A DNA stretch of 64,000 nucleotides, from positions 51,349 to 115,348 of the forward strand of contig DCFU01000052.1 in assembly GCA_002319795.1 (NCBI GenBank). Direction: 5' to 3'. Shown one piece after another: positions 17,425-26,610 of the stretch. Numbering within the stretch: position 1 is the first letter of the stretch; the number at the start of each line of letters is the position of its first letter. Below the pieces are notes generated by a model. That model saw only the letters and a program-made list of their open reading frames with translations. It ran no database searches and had not been told where the DNA came from. Position numbers and translations under genes: made by a program. This stretch comes from Megamonas sp. UBA1796. GTDB taxonomy: Bacteria > Bacillota > Negativicutes > Selenomonadales > Selenomonadaceae.

Positions 17425-18363
17425 ATGATTATTAGTGCGAGTCGGCGTACCGATATACCGGCGCTTTATTCGGAATGGCTCATGAACCGTTTGCGCGAGG
17501 GCTGTGTATTGATTCCCAATCCCAGAAATCCATATCGCTTCAGTCGTGTCCAGCTCGCGCCGTATACGGTTGACTGTATTGTGTTCTGGACAAAGAACCC
17601 GGCGCCTATGTTTTCCCGGCTTAGCGAAATTTCCGCTATGGGGTATCCGTTTTATTTCCAATTTACGCTCACACCCTATGGCCCAGCTTGGGAACCGAAC
17701 CTGCCACCCAAAAGCAAGCTGATTGAAACCTTTCGTCAGCTCAGCCGCATGCTGGGCCCGGATCGGGTTGTATGGCGCTATGATCCGGTGATTTTGACCC
17801 AGCAAATGGATGTAGCATATCATCTGCGCTGCTTTGAGGAAATCGCCGGCTACTTAGAGGGTTTTACGAACCGTGCCATATTCAGCTTTCTGGATATCTA
17901 TTCCAGAGTGCGAAGAGTCCTGGAGTCTGCAGGAGCAGAGGAGATACAGGAACGGGATATGCTGCGGCTGGCTGAAGGCTTTGCTGTTTGTGCGCAAAGT
18001 CACCATATGGGTTTGTTTACCTGCTGCGAGTCGGTAGAGCTGAAAGCGTATGGGATACAGCACGCTGCCTGTATCGATGCAGGCCTTATACAGGACATCC
18101 TGGGCTGCACCATACGCTGCCGGAAGGATGCCGGGCAGCGTATGGCCTGTGGCTGTGTTGAAAGCATAGAAATCGGTACGTACGATTCCTGTACGCATGG
18201 CTGCAAATATTGCTATGCGACATCGTCTGCGCCGGCAGTTGCAAAGCATGCGGCGGAGCATGATCCGGCGGGGTCGCTGCTCTTTGGACATCTGCCCGAA
18301 AATGCGGTTGTTTTTGAACGGGAAATGCTTTCTGTCAGGGATCGGCAAATGCACTTGTTTTGA
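17425..18363 (+). CDS. DUF1848 protein with C-terminal CxxxCxxC motif
   Basis: A 312-residue protein of the DUF1848 family, of unknown function. The N-terminus M-I-I-S-A-S-R-R-T-D-I-P-A and V-F-W-T-K-N-P near residue 53 are family hallmarks. Near the C-terminus C-T-H-G-C-K-Y-C (256-263) has the C-x3-C-x2-C spacing of radical SAM iron-sulfur sites, which normally lie at the N-terminus. A second cysteine pair precedes it (C-G-C near 244). A circularly arranged radical-SAM-like or other Fe-S protein is inference. It stands alone after a 372-bp gap; the next operon starts 51 bp downstream. Confidence 0.8.
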   Translation: MIISASRRTDIPALYSEWLMNRLREGCVLIPNPRNPYRFSRVQLAPYTVDCIVFWTKNPAPMFSRLSEISAMGYPFYFQFTLTPYGPAWEPNLPPKSKLIETFRQLSRMLGPDRVVWRYDPVILTQQMDVAYHLRCFEEIAGYLEGFTNRAIFSFLDIYSRVRRVLESAGAEEIQERDMLRLAEGFAVCAQSHHMGLFTCCESVELKAYGIQHAACIDAGLIQDILGCTIRCRKDAGQRMACGCVESIEIGTYDSCTHGCKYCYATSSAPAVAKHAAEHDPAGSLLFGHLPENAVVFEREMLSVRDRQMHLF

Positions 18364-18414
18364 TGGGGGGCAGGAAATTGATGATGTCTGCAGATTACAG
18401 GAGAGATGACGAGT

Positions 18415-19332
18415 GTGAAGAAACATATGAAGCTTGGGATATCTGCTATAGTGGTGTTTGTAGCACTGACGTGCTGGATGCTGGCGCAAAGGGAAATATC
18501 CAATGTGCAGATCCATTTTGATGATACAGAGCCTATCCCGGGATACCAACTGCAAAACCGGGAAAGTCCGCTGAAAATAGCGATGATTTCTGTCCTGAAC
18601 CATGAGGATACGGATAAATATCAAAAGCAGCTGGCCGATGCCATTGGACAAAGGCTGCATCGGCCGGTCTTGGTACTGCGCCGTAAAAGCTACGCAGAAA
18701 TCAATCAGCTCCTGAGCAAAGGCAACGCGGATATCGGGCTGTTGTCGACAGGGGCATACTGTATCTATAGCCAGCACGATGATTTTGTATTGCTGGCCAT
18801 GCAGGAACGCAATGCGCTTCCCTATTATTATGGCTATGTGGTTGTGCTGAACCAAAGCGCGATAACCTCGCTGGGAGAATTACGGGACAAACGATTTGCC
18901 TATGTGGATCCCCTGAGCTATTCCGGCTATCTTGGGCTGCAGGAAAAGCTGCTGCAGGAGGAGGAAAATCCAGAGAGCTTTTTTAAATCCACCTATTTCA
19001 CGTACAGCCATGATGCCTCGATACGTGCTGTACTGAATAATTTTGTTGACGGCGCATCGATTGACAGCCTGGCCTACGATTACCTGGCAAAATTTGAGCC
19101 GGATAAGGCGGCGCAGCTGCGCATCATCGAGAGGCTGCCGCCGCGGGGAACCGGACCGATGGTAGCACGCAAGGGACTGGCGGATATGGAGCACATACAA
19201 CAGGTCCTGCTGCAGCTGCATGAGGATCCAGCGGGCAAGGCTGCACTCGACCAACTCATGATAGACCGGTTTATCCTGCCGCAGCCAGAACTTTATCCGC
19301 CGATTACATGGCGTGAAAGAGAGGCCGGGTAA
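18415..19332 (+). CDS. PhnD-like periplasmic binding protein, sensor of a three-component system
   Basis: A roughly 305-residue protein with an N-terminal hydrophobic anchor or signal (about residues 6-20) and a phosphate/phosphonate-binding-protein-like domain (S-K-G-N-A-D-I-G-L-L-S-T-G near 105). The GTG at 18415 is preferred: it is 10 bases from AGGAGA (18399-18404), while the ATG at 18406 is only one base away. The stop directly abuts the kinase ATG. Together with the kinase, response regulator and organophosphate antiporter, this resembles staphylococcal HptA/HptS/HptR-UhpT, where the binding protein senses phosphorylated ligands outside the cell. The ligand is inferred. Confidence 0.8.
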   Translation: MKKHMKLGISAIVVFVALTCWMLAQREISNVQIHFDDTEPIPGYQLQNRESPLKIAMISVLNHEDTDKYQKQLADAIGQRLHRPVLVLRRKSYAEINQLLSKGNADIGLLSTGAYCIYSQHDDFVLLAMQERNALPYYYGYVVVLNQSAITSLGELRDKRFAYVDPLSYSGYLGLQEKLLQEEENPESFFKSTYFTYSHDASIRAVLNNFVDGASIDSLAYDYLAKFEPDKAAQLRIIERLPPRGTGPMVARKGLADMEHIQQVLLQLHEDPAGKAALDQLMIDRFILPQPELYPPITWREREAG

Positions 19333-20736
19333 ATGGGATGGTTTGCACGGTTAAAAATTGCTGATAAGCTCGGGGTCATGGTGGCGAGCGTAATTCTCGT
19401 ATTCAGTCTGCTGGCAGGTATCATGCTCTGGCAGACGGTCTCTGAAATCATGGAACAGGATCTGGAGGCGCGTGGCCGGTCGATTGCCGGTGAGATGGCG
19501 GCTATGAGCAGCGATCCTATACAGACGGGAAATTTGCTGGCGCTCGATGAGCTTATTTATATGGCGAAGAAGAGTAATTCCTTTGTTGAATATATTTTTA
19601 TTGTGGACCCGGAACAGCAGGTAATGGCACATACTTTTCATAACGGCATGCCGAAGAATCTTCTGGAGCTGCATCCACCCGCGGAAGGGGAAGGGCGGAA
19701 GGCCGATGTAATGGCGTTTTCGAGTGACCGCGGTCATATTCAGGATATTTTGCAGCCCATTGAGGATGGCTCGCTGGGGTATGTACGTATCGGTCTCAAC
19801 AATAAGGCCCTGACCATTTTACTGGAAAATAAATTCTTTATGCTTGTCTTTATTACCTTGCTGGTCGGGCTGCTTGGGGCCTTGTTTGTATTCCGGCTTA
19901 CCCGGGTATTTACTAAGCCGCTGGTAAAGCTTATGTGTCGGGCGGAAATCATTTCCCGTGGGGAATTTGCTGAACCGCCGCTGCATGTACGTTCCAAAGA
20001 TGAATTCGGCCGACTTACGGAAGCTATGAATACTATGGCGGAACATCTGCATATGGGCGAGATGGAGCGTAAGCGATTGCTGGGGCATTTGCTGACGGTA
20101 CAGGAGGATGAGCGCAAACGTATTTCGATGGAGCTTCATGACGAAAGCGGGCAGGCCCTTACGGCGCTTATGTTCTCCATGCGGGCGCTGGCCAAGCAGA
20201 CCAAGGATGCGGAAACCCGTGCATACATCCTTGCTGTACGGGATGAAGCCGCACATATACTGCAAAAGCTCCGCAGCCTTGCGGTCGAGCTGCGTCCGCC
20301 GGCGCTTGATGAGCTCGGCATAGAGGCGGCGGTAAAAAATCTCGTTACGAATTATCAAAGATATCATGCGCTGCGGATGGATTTTTCCTGCAAACTGCAT
20401 GGTCTGCCGGATGATGCCGCAAGTCTGGCGATTTACCGCATCATACAGGAGTGCCTCACGAATATCGTTAAGCATGCTGAAGCCGACAGAGTGTTCATTT
20501 TGCTTGAAAGTCAGGAGGAATCGCTGCGCCTGGTGATCAAGGATAACGGCATTGGTATAACGCAGGCGGCTATAGAAGAAGCCAGACGGACAAACCATTT
20601 GGGAATTTACGGCATACAGGAACGCATCCGCATACTCGGCGGCAGTATGAAAATTTACGATGAACGCCCGGCATGGGGAACCGTATATGAGATTATACTG
20701 AAAACAGAGATGAAAGAAGGACATGCTTTTGACTAA
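19333..20736 (+). CDS. Sensor histidine kinase, NarX/DegS type
   Basis: A 467-residue membrane kinase. Two hydrophobic segments (about 14-36 and 167-187) bracket an extracytoplasmic domain, then a HAMP linker (about 188-245), a HisKA_3 dimerisation domain with phospho-acceptor His269 in M-E-L-H-D-E-S-G-Q, and a HATPase domain with D-N-G-I-G and L-G-I-Y-G-I-Q-E-R. It is translationally coupled to the binding protein upstream (0 bp) and overlaps the response regulator by 14 bp. Confidence 0.92.
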   Translation: MGWFARLKIADKLGVMVASVILVFSLLAGIMLWQTVSEIMEQDLEARGRSIAGEMAAMSSDPIQTGNLLALDELIYMAKKSNSFVEYIFIVDPEQQVMAHTFHNGMPKNLLELHPPAEGEGRKADVMAFSSDRGHIQDILQPIEDGSLGYVRIGLNNKALTILLENKFFMLVFITLLVGLLGALFVFRLTRVFTKPLVKLMCRAEIISRGEFAEPPLHVRSKDEFGRLTEAMNTMAEHLHMGEMERKRLLGHLLTVQEDERKRISMELHDESGQALTALMFSMRALAKQTKDAETRAYILAVRDEAAHILQKLRSLAVELRPPALDELGIEAAVKNLVTNYQRYHALRMDFSCKLHGLPDDAASLAIYRIIQECLTNIVKHAEADRVFILLESQEESLRLVIKDNGIGITQAAIEEARRTNHLGIYGIQERIRILGGSMKIYDERPAWGTVYEIILKTEMKEGHAFD

Positions 20737-21379
20737 GGTTTTTATTGTTGATGATCATCCCTTGATACGTACAGGACTGCGGCTGCTGCTGAAAGATGAG
20801 CCGGGGTTGGCTGTCTCCGGTGAAGCGGCTGCGGCGGAGGAAGCGCTTGAGAAGCTCGGCAGCTGCCCAACGGACATCATTATACTTGATATATCCATGC
20901 CGGGTATGGGTGGGTTGGCGTGTATCAAGAGAGCCAGGCAGCTTTGCCCGGGTGTGGGTATCATTATGCTGAGCATGCATGAGGATGAAAATTACATCCG
21001 CAAGGCCATGCATCTTGGTGCCAGCGGCTACATACCCAAGGCTTCGGCAGACGATGAGCTGCTTGATGCTATCCGCACGGTAGCCTCCGGCAGGTTCTAT
21101 CTGAGCAGGAATGCAGAGCAGTCACTGCTTACGTCACTTTTTTCGCCGTCGTCCCAGGCAGGGAATAATCCACTGGATATGTTAAGCCCCAGAGAATTTG
21201 AGGTTTTTGAATATATCGTGCATGGTTATACGATTACAGAGATAGGCGAAAAGCTGCAGCTCAGCGTCAAGACTATAGACACGCACAAAACGAAAATCAA
21301 GGAAAAACTCGGCTGCAGGAAGCGCAGCGAGCTTGTGTCGCTTGCTTTGCAGTACCATGTGCTGCATACAGGCGAATAA
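20723..21379 (+). CDS. Response regulator, NarL/FixJ family
   Basis: A 218-residue regulator with a receiver domain (acidic pair Asp10-Asp11, phospho-acceptor Asp56 in I-I-L-D-I-S-M-P, Lys in Y-I-P-K) and a C-terminal LuxR-type HTH (about 150-212; L-S-P-R-E-F-E-V and K-T-I-D-T-H-K). It overlaps the kinase gene. The likely target is the antiporter gene downstream, whose leader holds a long dyad. Confidence 0.92.
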   Translation: MLLTKVFIVDDHPLIRTGLRLLLKDEPGLAVSGEAAAAEEALEKLGSCPTDIIILDISMPGMGGLACIKRARQLCPGVGIIMLSMHEDENYIRKAMHLGASGYIPKASADDELLDAIRTVASGRFYLSRNAEQSLLTSLFSPSSQAGNNPLDMLSPREFEVFEYIVHGYTITEIGEKLQLSVKTIDTHKTKIKEKLGCRKRSELVSLALQYHVLHTGE

Positions 21380-21405
21380 GAGGCATATAGCAGCATATAC
21401 GATTG

Positions 21406-21442
21406 ACAGCCGGTCCATATACAGACCGGCTGTTATTTTTTT
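21406..21442 (+). terminator. Intrinsic terminator after response regulator
   Basis: Perfect 10-bp arms 21406-21415 and 21424-21433, then a T-rich run. It separates the signalling operon from the antiporter gene. Confidence 0.85.
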
Positions 21443-21461
21443 ACCATAAAACAGAAACAGC

Positions 21462-21499
21462 CTAGGAATTTTTCCTATGATGCGAGGAAAAATTCTTAG
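21462..21499. promoter_or_regulatory. 15-bp-arm inverted repeat, candidate response-regulator site
   Basis: Arms 21462-21476 and 21485-21499 pair at 14 of 15 positions (the other is a G-T pair) around an 8-base centre. No T-run follows on either strand, so it is not a plain terminator. It lies about 150-185 bp before the antiporter ATG, where an activator could bind. Confidence 0.5.
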
Positions 21500-21646
21500 A
21501 TAAAAAACAGAAGCAGGCTGATGGTGCCAGGAAGCGATATTTCTTATAATTGTATACGAAGAGGCGCGCACCTGTTTAAATAGTTAAAAATCACAGATGT
21601 TTTCATAAAATTTTACTACTTGAGAAAATTTCAATGAGGTGAAAAA

Positions 21647-23029
21647 ATGATATCCTTATTAAGACCAAGAACTGCGGACTACAAGGTGCCTGCAGAAAAA
21701 ATACTGGGTACATATAAAAAGCTCCGGTTCCGTACCCTGCTCGGTATTATTATCGGTTATGCCTGTTTTTATGTCGTACGCAATAACTTTGCGCTGTCCA
21801 CACCATACCTGAAAGGCAATCTGGAGCTTTCGACTACGGGCGTCGGACTCCTGAGCAGCTATATGCTTATCGCTTACGGGCTCAGCAAAGGTTATATGAG
21901 CAGCCTGGCCGATAAGGCAGACCCAAAGCGCTTTATGGCGCTGGGCCTGCTGCTTTGCGCACTGGTCAATGTATGCATGGGCTTCAGTACAAGCTTTACG
22001 GCGTTTGCCATTCTCGTGGTGTTTTTGGGAACCTTTCAGGGCATGGGCGTCGGGCCGTGCTTCATTTCCATGGCCAAATGGTATCCGAAGCAGGAACGCG
22101 GGATGGTCGGTGCTCTTTGGAACATATCGCATAATATCGGCGGCGGCATCGTTGCACCGATTGTCGCTATAGGCTTTTTCCTCGTAGGACCCGACAACTG
22201 GCAGATGGCGAGTTACTTGGTGCCAGCGTTCTTTGCCGTTATCGGTGCCGGGCTCGTGCTGTTTTTTGTCAAAGGTTCACCGGAAAATGAGGGCCTGCCA
22301 GAGCGGCAGCAGATCATTCCGGAAGAGGATGATATTGATCGTGTGCAAAAAAATGGTGCGGCTCCGGATGACATGAATTCATGGCAGATATTCAAAAACT
22401 ATGTACTTCCCAATAAGAATGTCTGGTTTGTTTCTTTTGTTGATACCTTCGTCTATACGATACGCTTCGGCATGATTACCTGGATGCCAATTTATTTATT
22501 GCAGGTTAAAGGCTTCAGTAAGACAGAGATGGCTGTGGCGTTTCTTTTCTTTGAATGGGCGGCCATTCCGTCCACTCTTTTCTCGGGATATCTTTCGGAT
22601 CACTTTTTCAAGGGATATCGCATGCCGCCGGCTATCATCAGCATGGTTTTGATTTTTCTCTGTATTGTGGGCTACTGGCAGAGTGATTCACTCGCGATGA
22701 CAACGGTGTTTGCGGCCATCGTAGGCTGCCTGATCTATATACCGCAGTTTCTGGCGTCCGTACAGACGATGGAGGTCGTTCCCTCCTATGCCGTGGGTTC
22801 AGCTGTTGGTCTTCGCGGCTTCATGAGCTATGTTGTGGGAGCTTCTATGGGGACCAGTGTTTTTGGCGTTGTTGTGGACCATGTCGGCTGGAACGGTGGA
22901 TTTTATATACTCTTCACGGCTGTGATTCTCTGTATTTTCTTCTGTATCCTCACGCATCGCGGAGCAAAAGCACTGCACAAGCAGCAAATGCAAGATATGG
23001 CAAAGGCAAATTCAGCCGTGCTCCATTGA
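21647..23029 (+). CDS. Organophosphate:phosphate antiporter (UhpT/GlpT/PgtP family)
   Basis: A 460-residue MFS protein of the OPA group with about twelve helices. The first contains Y-A-C-F-Y-V-V-R-N-N-F-A-L-S, and the signature G-M-G-V-G-P-C near residue 130 precedes W-N-I-S-H-N-I-G-G-G, typical of OPA carriers. They exchange inorganic phosphate for hexose phosphates, glycerol 3-phosphate or phosphoglycerate. The linked sensor system points to hexose phosphate or phosphoglycerate. AGGTG precedes the ATG. Confidence 0.88.
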   Translation: MISLLRPRTADYKVPAEKILGTYKKLRFRTLLGIIIGYACFYVVRNNFALSTPYLKGNLELSTTGVGLLSSYMLIAYGLSKGYMSSLADKADPKRFMALGLLLCALVNVCMGFSTSFTAFAILVVFLGTFQGMGVGPCFISMAKWYPKQERGMVGALWNISHNIGGGIVAPIVAIGFFLVGPDNWQMASYLVPAFFAVIGAGLVLFFVKGSPENEGLPERQQIIPEEDDIDRVQKNGAAPDDMNSWQIFKNYVLPNKNVWFVSFVDTFVYTIRFGMITWMPIYLLQVKGFSKTEMAVAFLFFEWAAIPSTLFSGYLSDHFFKGYRMPPAIISMVLIFLCIVGYWQSDSLAMTTVFAAIVGCLIYIPQFLASVQTMEVVPSYAVGSAVGLRGFMSYVVGASMGTSVFGVVVDHVGWNGGFYILFTAVILCIFFCILTHRGAKALHKQQMQDMAKANSAVLH

Positions 23030-23087
23030 GGGTTCGCAGACTGTCAGATTTAAAAAATTCTGCCTGATTTTAGCAGGCAGACAATAA

Positions 23088-23144
23088 AACACCTCCCCAA
23101 GCTTACCGAATCTTTGGGAAATCCGGTAAGCCTGGGGAGGTGTT
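23088..23144. terminator. Large bidirectional terminator
   Basis: Long arms (starting 23088 and ending 23144) pair through the AACACCTCCCCA core and a second AGCTTACCG block. T-rich flanks lie on both sides. It lies between the convergent antiporter and chemoreceptor genes. Confidence 0.85.
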
Positions 23145-23199
23145 GTCATTTTATTACGTTTATAGTTTATACCATTCCACAGAGAAGAAGAAAGCAATG

Positions 23200-24360
23200 C
23201 TATAAGTCCTTAGCCAGATGGCTTAATTCCTCGGTCAAAGCATTGATTTCCTCGATAGATGCGGACATTTGCTGCGTAGCAGCGGCCTGCTGTTCATTTT
23301 CCTGCAGGGAGGCAGCACTTCTTTCATGTGCCAGGGTTACGCTGTCCTTTATATTACGTACCAAAGCTTGTATCTCATGGACTGTATCGCCTGATTGACC
23401 GGCGAGTTTCCGGATTTCGTCTGCAACGACGGAGAAGCCCCGGCCTGTTTCACCGGCACGGGCCGCTTCAATGGCAGCATTGAGTCCCAGCATATTTGTC
23501 TGGCTGGCTACGGAAGAGATGAATTCTGAAATAGAATTTATTTTTTCCGTTTTTTCGGTTATGGCCTCAATCTGGCTGAACAATTTCTTTTCATTGGAGT
23601 TGATAGATTCCGCACTTTTGGCAAGTTCTTCAATCGTTTTGGCAATTTCCCCTAAATTATTCGACAGACTGGAGGACATATTGCGCAGTTTTTCTGCCGC
23701 TCCCTTGGGTACAACCACACCCATAGTGGCTACGATCGTTCGTTTGCCGTCGATTTCTTCAAATAAAGGATAGTTGGCAATATATACCGGAACGCCATAG
23801 CGACTGGCATCAAGTTCCATGACAGAGGGCTGCTGCTTTTGTACGGTTTGGTAGGCGATATCTGTATCTTTTAGTGTATAGCCGACTTCCATGCTTTTTA
23901 AGGTGAATTTTTCCGAACCCTGTATATAGGCGATTTTGGTTAAATCGCTTACGTACAGGAAAGCGCCTTCCGGGAATAATTCCACTATAATTGGCGCAAA
24001 GTCGCGGAAACTTTTTGCTATGGGGTGCTCACGGGGCACCAGCATGGAAAAAGCACCGATCGCTTTTCCACTGTCATCCACCACCGGTATGACGATTATT
24101 TCAAGCCGGATGCCATACATGGTGCGTGGGACAAAACTTTTTAAAATTCTTTTTTCGGCCATGGCCCGTACAGCAAAGCTGCGTTCACTTATTTCGGAGC
24201 CTTCGGAAAATATTTCTAAATCAAATTTGGGTGATGCGACTTTCCATTTGATTTTCCGCCCTTCGATATAAAGGAACAGGATACCGCCAGACAATAGCTC
24301 GGTCTGAAGCTTTGCTATGGAATGCAAAAACGATTCACTGCTGGGATTTAATGAGTCCAT
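23200..24360 (-). CDS. Soluble methyl-accepting chemotaxis-type protein
   Basis: A 386-residue cytoplasmic receptor with no membrane segment. An N-terminal sensory part (about 1-220) is followed by a short coiled-coil signalling domain with the MCP hairpin I-S-S-V-A-S-Q-T-N-M-L-G-L-N-A-A and I-E-A-A-R-A-G-E. The start at 24360 is preferred because GGAGGTG (24370-24376) is 9 bases upstream; a longer frame would begin inside that ribosome site. The N-terminal part matches no sensor domain I can name. The gene stands alone, so it may signal redox or metabolic state. Confidence 0.85.
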   Translation of the reverse strand: MDSLNPSSESFLHSIAKLQTELLSGGILFLYIEGRKIKWKVASPKFDLEIFSEGSEISERSFAVRAMAEKRILKSFVPRTMYGIRLEIIVIPVVDDSGKAIGAFSMLVPREHPIAKSFRDFAPIIVELFPEGAFLYVSDLTKIAYIQGSEKFTLKSMEVGYTLKDTDIAYQTVQKQQPSVMELDASRYGVPVYIANYPLFEEIDGKRTIVATMGVVVPKGAAEKLRNMSSSLSNNLGEIAKTIEELAKSAESINSNEKKLFSQIEAITEKTEKINSISEFISSVASQTNMLGLNAAIEAARAGETGRGFSVVADEIRKLAGQSGDTVHEIQALVRNIKDSVTLAHERSAASLQENEQQAAATQQMSASIEEINALTEELSHLAKDL

Positions 24361-24607
24361 TTTCAAGTACACCTCCATATATTTTTTTATTTAAGTTGGC
24401 TTTATCAGTAAAATAAATATGGTAAGGCAGTTCCGTGTTCCATTCAGAGAGTATGTATGGCAAAGGTATTCCCCATGAACATATTTTACCATATTCTATA
24501 TAAAGTTGAAATAAGAATTATTTGACATTTATAAAAGGATTTACAAAATTAATGCTTGATTTTATTATATATCCAGTTAAACTTAACGCTGCTTATCGGA
24601 TAGTATA
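24361..24607. other. Gene-free upstream region
   Basis: AT-rich sequence between the chemoreceptor start and the fruA terminator. It should hold the chemoreceptor promoter on the minus strand. No gene, repeat or clear box is visible. Confidence 0.5.
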
Positions 24608-24650
24608 AAAATACTCTCTGATATCCCCGCAGGAAACCAGAGAGTATTTT
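24608..24650 (-). terminator. Terminator of the fru operon
   Basis: Perfect 13-bp arms 24608-24620 and 24638-24650. Read on the minus strand, a T-rich tail follows. Confidence 0.85.
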
Positions 24651-24683
24651 ATTACGCCTGATGGTGTTATTTTTTATGTAGGT

Positions 24684-26579
24684 TTAAGCTTCTTCGTTTT
24701 CCTTGAGGGGTTTTTTGAGGAGGGCCAGCAATATGCAGCCAACGACTGCGCCAATCAGGATGGCCGCTATATACATAAGCGGATTGCCAATCGTCGGTAC
24801 GACGAAGATACCGCCATGCGGAGCGCGCAGCGTGCAGGCAAAGGCCATGGAAAGCCCGCCGGCCGCGGCTGAACCGATAATGCAGGAGGGCAGTACGCGC
24901 AGCGGATCGGCTGCGGCAAACGGAATAGCACCTTCGGTAATGAAGGAAAGACCCATGATGTAGTTCGTAATACCAGATTTGCGGTCTGCCTCAGTGAAGC
25001 GATTGCCAAAGAACGTCGTGCAGAGCGCAATGGCGAGCGGCGGAACCATGCCGCCGGCCATGACAGCCGCCATGATGCCGTATTCGCCGCTTGCGAGCGC
25101 GCCGGTCCCTACGACATATGCTGCCTTATTGACCGGGCCACCCATATCAACCGCCATCATGCCGCCCATGATGATGCCGATGAGGATACGGCTGTTGGTA
25201 TCCATACCCTTGAGACTATCCATCATCCAGGTATTGATGCCGGAAACCGGTGGATTAATGATAAAAGTAATAAGGACGCCCATAAGGAATACACCGAGAA
25301 GCGGATAGAGCAGGACGGGTTTAATGCCTTCCAGAGACTGCGGCAGTCTGGAAAAGAGCTTGCGCAGGCCGAGGACGATATAGCCGGCAGCAAAACCGGC
25401 GAGCAGTGCGCCTAGAAAACCGGAACCGCCTTTGGCTGCGAGGGCTCCGCCGACAAAGCCTACAGCCAGGCCGGGCCGGTCAGCGATGCTCATAGCGATG
25501 AATCCCGCAAGAACCGGAAGCATGAAGCCGAAGGAAGCGCCGCCGACATCCATAAAGAATTTGGCAAGCGGTGTATTGGAACCAAATTTGCTTGGGTCTA
25601 TGGTGTAGTCATCGAAAAGGAAAGCAAGTGCGATGAGAATACCACCGCCGATGACGAATGGCAGCATATGGGATACACCGTTCATCAGGTCCTTATAGAT
25701 TTTACGCACGGTACTTTCATCCGCATCGACTGAAAATAGCGATGCATCCGAGCTGCCGCTGTGATGATAGATGGGGGCCTGCCCGCTGATCGCGTGATCA
25801 AGCAGCTCATCCGCTTTGTTGATGCCATCGGAAACCCTTGTCTGTAATACGGGCTTGCCGTCGAAACGTGCCATTTCGACGTTTTTGTCGGCAGCGATGA
25901 TGATGCAGTCCGCCTCGGAAATTTCCTGTCGGGTGAGTGCATTCCGGACACCACCGGAGCCGTTTGTCTCAACCTTGATGAGAATGCCACGTTTTTTGGC
26001 GTGCTGCTCAAGGCTTTCGGCAGCCATGAAGGTATGGGCAATGCCGGTTGGGCAGGCTGTTACGGCAAGGAGCTTTTTGGAGCCTTCAACAGATGCAGCA
26101 GCAGAAGAAGTTCCCTGAAATTTGCCATCCTCTTTATCGTTGATAAGTTGTAAAAATGCTTCCTTTGTTTGGGCGGCGATAAGAGCTTCTTTAAAATCCG
26201 GGTCCATAATGAGTGTCGCGAGCTTGCTGAGTACCTGCAGATGGAGGTCATCGGCAGCGCTTGGTGCGGCGATGAGGAAAAAGAGCCGGGCGGGTTTGCC
26301 GTCCATAGATGCAAAATCTATGCCGGCCGGAATGGTCATAGCTGCGAGGCCGGCGGCTTTTACACCAGTACTTTTCGCATGAGGAGTGGCGATTCCATCA
26401 CCAAGGCCTGTAGTGCCCTCTGCCTCGCGTGCGAGTACATCCTGCAGATAGGTTTTCCGGTCGGCAATATTGCCGGAGGCCTCCATCAGAGTAATGAGCC
26501 TTTCAATCGCGTCCTGTTTGTTTTTCGGAGCTGCAGCAAGATCGATGCTGCAATCCTTCAGTAAATCTGTAATACGCAT
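24684..26579 (-). CDS. fruA: Fructose PTS transporter EIIABC
   Basis: A 631-residue fused phosphotransferase permease that imports fructose as fructose 1-phosphate. Domain order is EIIA (about 1-150, phospho-His67 in A-T-P-H-A-K-S), EIIB (about 168-265, phospho-Cys176 in V-T-A-C-P-T-G-I-A-H-T) and EIIC (about 290-625, several membrane segments). The order and length match Firmicute FruA. It is last in fruRKA, 31 bases after fruK, and ends at a strong terminator. Confidence 0.95.
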   Translation of the reverse strand: MRITDLLKDCSIDLAAAPKNKQDAIERLITLMEASGNIADRKTYLQDVLAREAEGTTGLGDGIATPHAKSTGVKAAGLAAMTIPAGIDFASMDGKPARLFFLIAAPSAADDLHLQVLSKLATLIMDPDFKEALIAAQTKEAFLQLINDKEDGKFQGTSSAAASVEGSKKLLAVTACPTGIAHTFMAAESLEQHAKKRGILIKVETNGSGGVRNALTRQEISEADCIIIAADKNVEMARFDGKPVLQTRVSDGINKADELLDHAISGQAPIYHHSGSSDASLFSVDADESTVRKIYKDLMNGVSHMLPFVIGGGILIALAFLFDDYTIDPSKFGSNTPLAKFFMDVGGASFGFMLPVLAGFIAMSIADRPGLAVGFVGGALAAKGGSGFLGALLAGFAAGYIVLGLRKLFSRLPQSLEGIKPVLLYPLLGVFLMGVLITFIINPPVSGINTWMMDSLKGMDTNSRILIGIIMGGMMAVDMGGPVNKAAYVVGTGALASGEYGIMAAVMAGGMVPPLAIALCTTFFGNRFTEADRKSGITNYIMGLSFITEGAIPFAAADPLRVLPSCIIGSAAAGGLSMAFACTLRAPHGGIFVVPTIGNPLMYIAAILIGAVVGCILLALLKKPLKENEEA

Positions 26580-26610
26580 ATTTGTGAGTCTCTCCTTTCA
26601 GTTTGTTGCT

